Made by a program: the position numbers and the translations under genes. The notes below the pieces were generated by a model, which saw only the letters and a program-made list of their open reading frames with translations, made no database searches and was not told the DNA's origin. Shown piece by piece: positions 36,526 to 47,362 of a stretch of DNA of 64,000 nt; position 1 is the first letter of the stretch, and each line of letters begins with the position of its first letter. Source of the DNA: Theobroma cacao. Its lineage: Eukaryota > Streptophyta > Magnoliopsida > Malvales > Malvaceae. The stretch covers positions 5,902,746-5,966,745 of the forward strand of contig NC_030857.1 in NCBI RefSeq assembly GCF_000208745.1, read 5' to 3'.

Positions 36526-39500
36526 TAGACTTGTCAATATGGGTCGAGTCGGCCCAGCTCGGCCCAGGCCCTTGTGGGATGAAAAAATATGGGTCGGGCT
36601 AGCCCATATTTTATATGAGTTGTAAAATTCCCAACCCAGCCCACCCTTTGCTAGCCCATGGGTTGGGCTGGGCCAACCCTTTTTTAATTTTTTTTATTTT
36701 TTTATCAATAAAATTATACAATAATTTAATACATAAATTGAATAATAAAAACATATTACAAATAAATAAATTACACTAAACATAAATAAGCAAATACACT
36801 ACATCAAATATAAATAAAATTTCAATCTTTAACATAAATACACAAACTACAATCCCATTAGCATGTAACATAAGTATATAATCAAATATTTATAAATTTT
36901 AAAACTAATTTATATTCTTCTCAATCTTCATCCTCAATCAAAACATTTGAGTCTTATTTGGACAGCAATGATGTCTCCAACTCTGAATCATCATCTAATA
37001 TTCATAATCATAAAAAAAAGAGAATATAGTGAGTTTTAATTTTAATTAAAATTATTAATTTAACAAGTAAAAATTAAAGACATTAAAATATATAAAATAA
37101 ATAATACCATCAGCAGCTAAAGAAAAGCCATGTAACCAATTTTTTGTGCAAACAAGCATTTCAACATTTTCATGGTGGAGAGAACTTCTAAACTTGGTAA
37201 GAACATGACCACCAATACTAAAAGCAGACTCTGATGCTACCGTAGTAATCGAAATGCTCAATACATCTCGTGCCATAACAGAAAGATCAGGAAAGCGCTT
37301 AGCATTATCCTTCCAATAATTAAGCACATTCAAGTCTTCAAACACTTCATAATCAAGCTTTGCCTCACCTAAATAAACATCAAACTCAAACTTTCTAGCA
37401 ATAGAAATTGTTTCATTTTGAAACATTTTGAACTCCTACAATTTTTAAATACATAGACAAAAAAAATAATTATCAAAACATAAATAAAGTAACATAAATT
37501 CTCATATAATAAGATGAAGGAAAGACACAAAACTTACACTAAAGATCTTTAATCCCTTGGGTTTAGTTCCTCCTCCGGCTTGCTTAGGCAAATTACTCGT
37601 TGAGTGAGAAAATGTACCTGATGCACCAGTGTTGCTTGCATATTGTTCAAAGAGCTCGTACAACTTTGTCTTCACATTTTCTAACTTTTCATGACAAGTA
37701 GAAGCATCAATCTTAGAATAGCAAAATCTTAAGAAATCAAGCTTCATCCTTGGGTCAAGAATAGCTCCAAATGTAAGCACTACACTGTAATCTTTCCAAT
37801 ACTTTTCAAATTTCATTTTCATCCTTTGAGACATATCCTTGATCACCTCATCTTCATTATGCAAATTCTCATTTAAAATAGATTAAATTTTCCAAACTTG
37901 CATGAAATACAAGTTGAAAGTTGGATAAGATGAACCGGATATCAAGTTTGTGGTCTCATAAAAGGGCTCCAAAAATTCACAAATTATAATCGCTCTCCCC
38001 CATTCCTTATCAGATGGATTATATTTATAAGTTCTATCAACAAACTAGAGGCTAGCAAAAGCTTTTTGATATTTGATTGCACTATCAAGCATCAAATATG
38101 TTGAATTCCATCTAGTTGACACATTTAAACACAACCCAACACTTGCATCAATACCAACACGTTGAACACATTTTTGAAATTTTTTCATCCTCCCGTTCGA
38201 TGCCTTTACATATTTCACGCTCTCCCTAATTTTAAGTAATGCTTCATTGATTGCTTTCAAGCCCTCTTGAACAATAAGATTTAAGATATGAGCACAACAA
38301 TGCACATGAAAAAATTCACCATCACAAATCAAGCTACTTTGCAAATGAAGATGGCTTTTCAAGATACCTTGCATGTTATCATTAGTAGAAGCATTATCTA
38401 AAGTAAGAGAGAAAACTTTTCTATCTATTCCCCATTCTTTCAAACAATTAAATATAGTAGCAACTAATTCAACTCCAGCATGTGGAGGAGGCATATGACA
38501 AAAGTTAAGTAACTTGCTACATAACTTCCAATTTTCATTGACAAAGTGAGCAGTCAAACAAATATAACCCTCAGAAATGATGCTGTCCACACATCAGAAG
38601 TTAAGCAAATTCTATTAGGTACCTTGGCCATGGCTTGTTTAAGTTTCTCTTTCTCTCTCAAATGAATTCTCTGGACATCAGATACAGCAGTGTTTCTAGA
38701 AGGCATCACCACATCTGGATTTACATACTTAGCCCAAGCTCTAATCTTATCATATTCAACAAAAGCATGAGGCAAGTAATGCTTAATTATGGCTTCAGCA
38801 AGCATGTCACGTGAAATCCTAGGATCAAACTTTCTAACCTTTACTTTCCCTTCATAATCCATTAGCATTTGATGTGGATTGAAATAGGAAATGAATTTAC
38901 AAGTGTCAATGTGACGACGCAAATGTGAAGTGCCATAATTAGAGCCACCAGGTTTAGGGCCAACTTTATACTCTGTTTTACAACCATTACAAGTTGCCCT
39001 TTCTACTCTATCTTGCTTTTTGCCTATTTTAGTGAAATAATTCCAAACATTTGAAGTTTCTTTTTTTGCCCTCTTATTCAATTGTTCAGATTCAGATATA
39101 TGAGATTGAGAGGGAATTTCATCCTCATTCAAAATGTTCACGTCATCATCCATATTTATATAGTTTTCAACTGATTGATCCATTACCGTTACCTTCAAAT
39201 AACATAAACATGAATAAAAAAATATTAAAAATTTATAAAAACTTATTGATTCAGTTCAAAAGTTAGATTATAGGCAAGGGTGAATTCATTTTCTAACATT
39301 TCACAAATTCAAAATTCACAAAAATTAAACCACTTCTAACATTTTTAATTTTCTCTACAAAATTACTATTAAAAGTATTCAAAGATTTACCTGTACTGCC
39401 GAAGATTGATCGAGTCTCGAGTGGGTCAAGTAGGAGAAAACTCAGAGCACTAGGCAAGACCGCAAAAGTGGTGGTGTGGTAAAACTGTACTCCAAGAACA

Positions 39501-41155
39501 ATACATTCAGCATGCATCACAAAATGGTAAGCCATAGTGTTTAATATATGCAACTTTTGAATCTATATTTACATTTATTTATTTAAATTTGAGGATTTGA
39601 AAATTGGGAATTATTGTCCTTAAATAGCACATGTGCATTTGTTAAGGCTACCCTTATGTATTTCTTCATTTTTTTTACTTCTTTTTTAAATAATACCATC
39701 ACCCTTGTTAGGTAGTGTATCTACTGGTGGTGAGTATTGTCAATGGATAAAAGTATTTTATTCTCCAACTTATAAGATTACCAAGTATATTAATTAGTAG
39801 AATAAATAGCTACAAAAGTTCTTAATTTGGAGAGGTGAAAGGAAAGGGACATCAAATTTTGTTGCCTTGAGGCACTATCATTCATTATCTTATATTTTCT
39901 CTCTTTTAGGTTCTTTAGTCGTCCCATGTATAATCAAAATTAGATTTCATATTTTCATGTTCCCTTCAAAATATAGAATACCATATGCTCTTTTTGATTT
40001 TAAAATAAAATGTATATCTTAAGAATTTAACACAAATTTGGTCTAATAAATTACAAAGTGTTTCTTCAATTTGCAATAGACATATGAGGGTCCTCCATGT
40101 GCCACTATAATGAAAGATAATACCAAACAAATTTTCAAACAAAATGCAATGTTGTCATCAAAGTAAATACAGTGACAAAGACACCAGTGGCCAAGGGAGC
40201 TTATAAACAAAAAATTAATCATCGAAAAGTCCAAGCATATATAGCCCAAATAACAAATCTTTTAGTAAGAATTTCACAGGCAATACAATTTCTGTCTTCA
40301 GTTAGATAAATCATTTGGAAAAAGTTAATACCAGATGCTGTCATATTTTGAGAAGTTAATACTAGCGATGGGGTGTCAATTTATACCTTATACCAGAGGT
40401 GATGTGTCGATGCCGATAGCCAAATGCCCATGGCCGGATGCCGAATAGGGAGTGAGAACTGAGAGATGAAACCGAGAAGTTGAAAAGCTTTATAGTCAGG
40501 AAGCAAATTGAGACCGCCAGATGGCTCGGGCGGATTGGAAATCTGGGGATTAGGCGATTGTCGATTATCGATTGGCTCCAACCTTAGGTGAGACAGCGAG
40601 ATAAGTCCATAAGGACCATAACCCAGACCAGAACAACTGTAGTGCTACAAAAGAACAGATGGCTCAAGCGGCGATGGGGGATTTGGGGATCTGGGGGTTA
40701 GGCGATTGCCTATTGCTGATTGCCGATTGCCTCCAAGCTTAGGCGAGAGTCGCAGGACGGCGAGAGAAGTCAAAACCCATACCATAACAAGTAAACAACA
40801 GCAGAAACAACTCCCACTAACAGATCACAGATGGCTCGTACGGTAGGGGGATTTGGGGATTTTGGTATTTGGGGTTAGCTGGTTAGGACTTTGGTGGCGG
40901 TTAGGGTTCTTAGGGAGTTAGGGTCTTGGGCTCTTGGCTTGGGCTTCTTAGTCTTGGATCTTTCTTGCCTAGCACTATAAAATTTTTTTGGCCTTCCGAG
41001 CTGGCCCGCCCCAACCCGAGTCAACCCCCTAATCAAACGGGCTAGCCCATTTAGGCACGGTTATAATATGGGTCTCAAATACTCAAACCCAACCCACCCC
41101 ATATTTAATAAAAAAAGTACCGACCCATCGGGCCTAGCCCATATTGACACATCTA
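36526..41155 (-). mobile_element. hAT transposon (Ac/Tam3-type), degenerate but full length
   Basis: A 4,630-bp element flanked by a perfect 8-bp target duplication ATCTTGGG (36,518-36,525 and 41,156-41,163). Ends are TAGACTTGTCAATATGGG and, as complement of the right end, TAGATGTGTCAATATGGG. Subterminal GGCC/GGGC-rich repeats lie at both ends. It encodes a broken BED-finger/hAT transposase on minus. Three copies of an AGATGGCTC...GGGGAT...TTAGGCGATT-like block lie at about 40,518, 40,659 and 40,828, probably subterminal binding repeats. It sits between the two S13 genes, 300 bp upstream of the second. Confidence 0.95.
36954..39198 (-). pseudogene. hAT transposase pseudogene
   Basis: The reading begins MDQSVENYINMD and contains a BED zinc finger (CNGC then HLRRH). 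The catalytic RNase H-fold core has Asp in SDVW and in LDNAS, and the hAT C-terminal dimerisation domain has ESAFSIGG and RSSL. Defects: a frame change at about 38,575 (consistent with loss of one base), a TAG at 38,045-38,047 and a TAA at 37,883-37,885. Two GT-AG introns in the 3' part still look intact (37,537-37,436 and 37,107-36,995), and the last short exon ends LLSK at 36,954. The protein would not be made, so the element could move only with a helper. Confidence 0.9.
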
Positions 41156-41159
41156 ATCT

Positions 41160-41306
41160 TGGGCCATTTCAATGCACAAATAGTAACGAATTCCAACAGA
41201 ACAAAATATAAATTGGGTTGATATCACCTTTGGAGGCCTCAAGTTGGGCCGATACATTGCTACCAGTATTACCGCATCCAATTGGGCTACACCACATTTA
41301 GGCCCA
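41160..41306 (+). promoter_or_regulatory. Four site II motifs upstream of plastid S13
   Basis: TGGGCC at 41,160 (overlapping the hAT target duplication) and 41,245, TGGGCT at 41,283, and the complement GGCCCA at 41,301. All lie within the 300 bp between the hAT end and the ATG. The density is typical of promoters for organellar ribosomal proteins. The hAT insertion abuts but does not remove them. Confidence 0.65.
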
Positions 41307-41462
41307 TTCCGACGTGGCTATTATTAAGTAGCGAGTGTTGTTTTCCATCTTTACTCGAGCGAGTGTCTTTCTCATTCCAATTTAGGAAAGAGGATAGAAT
41401 TACTAGCAACCTCTTGAGCTCTTCCTTCACTCTGCTTGGTTACCGAGAAAATCGATAGGAAT

Positions 41463-42471
41463 ATGGCGCAAACCCTGGCAATGCCCGTGGCACCCTCTCT
41501 CTCCTTCATATGCAACAAAACGAGCTCTCTTTCTCTCTCTAACTCTGTTTCCCTTCCACTTTCGAACCCTCCGAAGGTAAAAATCCCTTTTAATTTCTTG
41601 TCATTTCTGGATTTTCCTCTCTCTTTTTTTTTTTTGCCAATTTTGTTTCATTTCATTGCTTAATCCTGTTTCCTGGAATCAAAGAAGAGAAAATTTTAAG
41701 CTGGAATTTCTTGATTTCAGTGCAATTTTGTTCATATTGGTGTCCTACATTTTCAATAATGACAAACAGAAATTAATTAGTACTATTAGGCTTAATTGAT
41801 ATAGGGTTTAGGCAAAGCGAGTTTCAACATATTTGGAAGTTTCAAATTCAGAACTTCAGTATGCTCGAGGATAAAAAGAGAGAATTTTCATATTCAAATT
41901 TAGAATTCTAAAGCTCTTTCCTTTTCCCCCTTTGTTTAAATTTTAGTTTATTAAGTTGGAAAGCGAATTCTTATTGTTTTTTTTTAAATCAATTAGTATC
42001 GTAGTCTAAGCATCGAATGCGCTCGTGTTGGAGGAGTGGAAATTCCAAACAACAAGAGAGTGGAATTCTCTCTTCAGTACATCCACGGAATCGGTCGTTC
42101 GAGGGCTCGTAAAATTCTCTGCGATCTCAAAATGGAGAACAAAATCACCAAAGATTTGTCTGAGGAAGAACTCATCACAATTCGTGATGAAGTCTCCAAG
42201 TATATGATTGAAGGCGACCTGGTAATTGCCAATTCTCCTTCTGGTAACTCAGCACACGCATTTCTAAGCGATTTGATGATTTTTCTTTCTTGTGGTGTTG
42301 CAGAGGCGGTTCAATGCTCTTAATATAAGGCGACTGAAGGAGATTCAGTGTTACAGAGGGGTGCGCCATATTCAGGGCTTGCCTTGCAGAGGACAGCGCA
42401 CCAAAAACAACACTCGGACTTTGAAGGGTAAGAGGGTTACTGTGGCTGGAAAGAAGAAAGCCCCTCGTTAA
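41463..42471 (+). CDS. Ribosomal protein S13, chloroplast-type
   Basis: Plastid 30S subunit protein. Exons read as 41,463-41,576, 41,997-42,221 and 42,304-42,471, GT-AG and phase 0, giving 168 residues. Exon 1 is a Ser-rich, acid-free transit peptide ([15 protein letters not shown] start; [11 protein letters not shown]). The mature part starts near [14 protein letters not shown], with [10 protein letters not shown], the signature [22 protein letters not shown] and a basic KKKAPR tail. Length and sequence match land-plant nucleus-encoded plastid S13. Acceptor at 41,996 is chosen because it alone keeps phase with the end of exon 1. Both intron positions match those of the mitochondrial-type S13 gene upstream. 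Confidence 0.95.
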
Positions 42472-42760
42472 TCTAATCCTTTTGTTTTCCATCAAGTAAC
42501 TGCATGACTCTGATTTTCAATTTTTGAAATGAATCATTGTCGTACAAATATGATTGATTGGTTTTGTGTTGATAGCAATATGGGATTTTCAATCTCTATA
42601 AGACTTCTGTTTTCAACTTTTTATGTTCCTCGCTTTCCTTCGAGCTTCTGCAAAGCATACGGTATACCTCCTCCGGATACCTTGTTAAAAACCAATTTTA
42701 TCAAACCATTAATTTATATATAAGAGAGCTTCTTTTCCTTGTCTCTAAAACTTTGGGGGG
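42472..42760. other. 3' flank of plastid S13 gene
   Basis: 3' UTR and short spacer. Nothing else seen. Confidence 0.5.
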
Positions 42761-43608
42761 CGTTTGGTATGATGTAAGGAGGAAAGATCCCTGCTTTTTA
42801 ATAGGCCGTAATGTGCTTACCGTGTTTGGTTTGCAAAAGAAACATTGAAAAATCTTCCCATTCTAAAGTGGAGCAAAGAGAATATCATTCTCTTCTCTCA
42901 CGGGAAAAGTTACTTTCCTTGAAGGTAAAGTTATAATTTCTTTCCCCAAATTATCCTCACCATAATCTAATCCTCACTCTTCTTCATCTTTCAAAAAACG
43001 ATCTTCGAACCAGTGGCTATAGCTTTTTTTTTCATCGAGCTTGAGCTTGTACAAAATAGTGGTTAGCAGCATCAAGACCCACCATCTAAATAAGAATCTC
43101 CTTGGCAAAAACCCGGCTAAAGTGCTTTCTAAATGTCAACCCCATCTCTGTTCTTCTCTTTTCCAGCTCAGAGCACTTTGTAGTGTGCTTGGAAGGAGGA
43201 TTTGATCTTTTTACTTTGCAGGGCCATACATACTGGGTAATTTTTAAGTTGTCAGGGGTAAAACAAAGTAAATTAATAAAAAGAAAAAACCCAGTAACAA
43301 TCTGCTTTCAACAGCCCTTCCATTTGTTGCCTTTCTTATTTTATTTGGTGTTTTCATTTCTTTTTTTCTTATATTTTTATTTACCATTTTACAAAATAAT
43401 TTTATATGTTTTTTACTTCAATCAATTTTTATAAAAGAAATGTAAACTTAAAAATTTATATTAAATAGAATGTAACTATTTAATTTTATATTTTCATATA
43501 TAAAAGTAATTTTATAAATTTATAATACATTTTCAATAAAATATTTTCAAACCAAACGAGCCAATGTAATTTACTCAGTAATCATATCTTTTCATATTAT
43601 GCCAAACG
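42761..43608. mobile_element. CGTTTGG-ended MITE
   Basis: An 848-bp non-coding block starts CGTTTGGTAT and ends ATGCCAAACG. A second inner pair follows (GTGTTTGGTTTGC near 42,821 and CAAACCAAACGAG near 43,546). It is AT-rich, with no transposase. The ends resemble those of common plant hAT or PIF-type MITEs. A matching target duplication was not found, so the superfamily is open. Confidence 0.55.
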
Positions 43609-46110
43609 TTGCAAATAGTAACATATCGATGATTTTATGAGTGGTTAAAAAGTAATCACACAAAGTCATAAATTAAGTCAATGATTTGATTTGAAGTAAA
43701 AAATTAATTACTTATGAAATAAATTAAATTATAACAGAATTTTATTAATAATTTAAATATAAATTTTTAGATTCATCAATATCATTATATATAAAATAGA
43801 AATAAAAATTAATATTAAATTTATACATTAGGCATGGTAAATTTTGTGACATGTTTTCATGCTTTGAAGTTCATGGATGATTAAAAAGGAATAAAAAGAT
43901 TTAGTATATTTTTAAAGGAGATAAAAAAAAAGAAAGAAGAAAAAGGAAAGAAAAATAATTCCAAAAGGGTTTAGTATACTTATAAAGAGAAAAAAAAATA
44001 ATTCCAAGATTTGAGCCTAAAAGAACTTCAAACCAACTCTTTAATTGATGCAGGGGTAGCAAAGTTATATATTTTGAATTTTATATACGTTAAAATTAAA
44101 AAAAATTAAAAGCTAAGTGGCGATGACCAACCCCCACCATCCCTCTCCCTTATGTTTGGCCACAAAATTATCTTTCTAATAATCACATACCAAGCAACAA
44201 CATTCTCAACGAGCTCATTCTCAACAAAAATCAAACGGCACCTTATATCAGTAACTAGATGGTCTTTTGCCTTGATGAGCCTCCTAGCCTGCCTAAGTAA
44301 CTACTTTCACTACCATAATTTTGCAGTTCTTTAGAATCCGCAGGTTATCCGTCCTCCTAGTTGGTTTCAGACGCAACGCTACCCCATGAGCGGAGCCATC
44401 AAACAAAGCCCAAATAGTATACGGAGTGGTAACTAAGAGATGAAGGCCTATAAACATGACCCATGATCAGGAAAAGTAAAGACACAGGGAGGGGACAGCC
44501 GAGGCCATTGGTATTAACAAAACAATTCAATAAATAATCTTCAATCATCCAAAAACAATACCAAAAGATCCTTCCCATTCCCGTGGGCAGAATCTGACGT
44601 GCGGAAGGTCTTCAAGGTCAATCATCCTGACAAACAGTATCCAGGCTTAAACAGCAAATGCTCTTTAAAAAAAATGTGAATAGTGGAACCTGCTGCAATT
44701 ATACCGTGGCTCTGCGGCAGCTAGCGTTCAGTGAACTAAAAGCTGATAAGCTGAAAACACAGCCAACACCATACTTGCCAGGTGCAAGATCACTCTCAAC
44801 AAGTCAATCCTGAATCCTAATACTGTCAGTGTTCGGTCTCTTGACTTAGCAAATCCTATTATTGCTCTCAAGTTCTTGTTTTCTTGCCAAGGAAACTAAA
44901 AGGAGAGGAAAGGTACAAATCTGACACTTCTCGAGCGAGAAACTAGGGAAGGAAATACACTTATTAGATTCAACTGTTTTTTTATAATAGAGAAATAGAA
45001 TCTTCACCGACTGGATTCAAGTTGGGCATATTCCTATAGAACTTGAAACCTGGTTTACCAAGGTACCAGAGTTCAAAGTCGTCAGACCCAAATCTTAAGC
45101 CACTTGAGAGACAAAGCAAAGAAGAAAAACAATAATGACCTCGAACTCCCTTCAAAATGTCCAGTCCCTCCATTGATCAGCCATACCTTGGACTTTATTA
45201 TTACAATCCAAATGGCCCATGTGAGTTTAAGGCTGTATACTTTATACTTACCGGTGGTGTATCTGTGTCAGTTGCATTCAGAAAATTGTAGAAGAAATTG
45301 ACAAGAAATGTTAATCCATGACAAGTGCACTACCTAAAAGATAAACTTTGCCTGAAATAGTTTACCTTTGAATATTTTTAATCCATGACAAGTGATTTCT
45401 ATTTTGTATATACTTGTGTCGATTGATAAAAATCAATTAAATATGTTAAATTTATTCAAGAATTTATGGACTTCTTTTATTTAGTTTGATCATTTATTGA
45501 TCACAAATGCTTCTTATTTATAAAGCTTGATCATTTATTGATCTTAAATTAAGCATCTCTTAGAAATGTTAAAGGAGGTTGAACGTTTGTTAAATGAAGT
45601 CAGTATCTCAAACTAAGCATTGCTTAGACCTTTTGTTAAACCAATGACATTTATACACATGAATAGCTCTTTAAAATAGGCAAAGGATAGCCTGGCCATA
45701 AGCCTATATGGCAATCATCTTACAAGTTATATTAATACTATATTGTAGTAATAGGTTCATATGCCAAATGGATCGAACTCATCAAAGTAGAAACCATCAC
45801 CACCACCACCATTGAATAATAAACATTGTACGATGGCTATGAATGGGTAAAAACCTGAAAAATACACTACCATGTGTAGTTCCAGAAGGGTTCCTTACTG
45901 GAAACGAGGAAAGACCATCTCCAAAACAAAACAAAATACTTACGCTTCATCATTCTTTTGTCATGGCAACAACCACATAAAAAGAATGTAGGCAAATTTT
46001 ACAAAGAATCTTTCGATGGGGATGTCCTATTGCCAGCAGCTCATGTATTATATGTGCATCATCTCTGAAGATTGGGACCATTCGGTTTTTTGTTATCCTT
46101 TCTCAAAAAA
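43609..46110. other. Gene-free AT-rich region
   Basis: A-rich low-complexity DNA at about 43,640-44,000, then unremarkable sequence. Short frames on both strands show no recognisable family. Confidence 0.5.
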
Positions 46111-46111
46111 C

Positions 46112-46232
46112 AAGTTTAGTGCAAGGCGCATCCGAGCATTTATCTTATTGGTTGTGCATAATCTCCTACTTAAAGAGTAAGATTCGAATGATCCCTCTTC
46201 AATTATAAAAAAAAAAAAAAAGTTTAGTGCAA
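46112..46232 (+). mobile_element. Short SINE-like insertion with 13-bp target duplication
   Basis: A body of about 95 bp (46,125-46,219) ends in a 14-A tail and is bounded by AAGTTTAGTGCAA at 46,112-46,124 and 46,220-46,232. It contains AGATTCGAATGATCC, close to the Pol III B-box. An A-rich 3' end, target duplication and B-box together fit a tRNA-derived SINE, possibly 5' truncated because the A-box is poor. Confidence 0.6.
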
Positions 46233-46675
46233 AGTGTTGCAGTGCTCAAATATTCACGGGCTGCTATTACTTTGTCTCCTAACTTCGCGAGTTAAGCTCT
46301 TATAGGGCAAATCTTTATACTTGTCTGCTGACTGAGTTTGATTGTATTAAGCAACTAAATGGCAAAGTATATAAGTTCTGACATTGAAATTAGCATGGAA
46401 TGCCTAATCTCCAAAGAACCACCTAAAAAATAAGATTCGATTTTCCCTTCTTCTATTATGAAAAAAAAAAAAAAGTTTAGTGCTAGGTGTCGCAGTGCTC
46501 AAATATTCACAGGGCTGCTATTAATTGGTCTCCTAACTTCGCGAGTTAAGCTCTTATAAGGTAAATCATTATACTTGTCTGCTAACTGAGTTTGATTGTA
46601 TTAAGCAACTAAATGGCAAAGTACATAAGTTCTGACATTGGAATTAGCATGGAGTGCCTAGTCTCCAAGGAACAA
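46170..46675. repeat. 253-bp tandem duplication including the SINE tail
   Basis: Two copies, about 46,170-46,422 and 46,423-46,675, each begin within the SINE body and include the A-tail and AGTTTAGTGC (46,221 and 46,474). They then share TCGCGAGTTAAGCTCTTATA and TTGATTGTATTAAGCAACTA. There are roughly a dozen or more differences. The duplication therefore happened after the SINE insertion. Confidence 0.85.
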
Positions 46676-47362
46676 TAGGCTGGCATGCGAAACAACTTGG
46701 TTATGTTGAAGGAATCTTTAACTGCATTGTCTATACGGTCTGTATAAAGGAACTGTACAGTTCATGATGTCGCGGGTCTTTCCCTCGATTTCATAGGATT
46801 AATAAAATTGCCATCTATCCAAAATATGGAGTTAAAGAGAATATAGCTGGGCTTGACTTCCTTTTTCTTCAAATAATAAAAAAAAAAGGGAGACGGACTT
46901 TTTTCGAGCATAGCATTTGGCTGTGTGTTCTTCAGGATTTTTTTGACAGAAGCTTAACCAATGTACAGATTCTCTTACAAAACTGGGAGTTGACTGGAAT
47001 GATTTTTTTGTGAGTTGGGTCATTTCCAAGTATCCTAAGCCATGTCCAGGAAAGCGCAGAAGGTGGAGGTATCTGGTTTATGGACTGAAATGCGTGAATG
47101 CAGTTTTTGCATATCAATGGAGGGAATTTGTATATCGTGCATGAACATGTACGCGGTTTAATACCAAAAGCCTTAGAATACACACAACACAGCATATAAT
47201 AGCTTCCCACAGATGTCTAATACACACCACAGTTAATAAAAACCCTAACCCATGTTTCCAATTCACCCTAGAGTTTTTAACACCAACCGCCCTAATCCAC
47301 CTAGGGAGACAATGAAAACAAAGGAAGCAGCTCTATTACACAACGAGAGAGTGAAAATGGTT

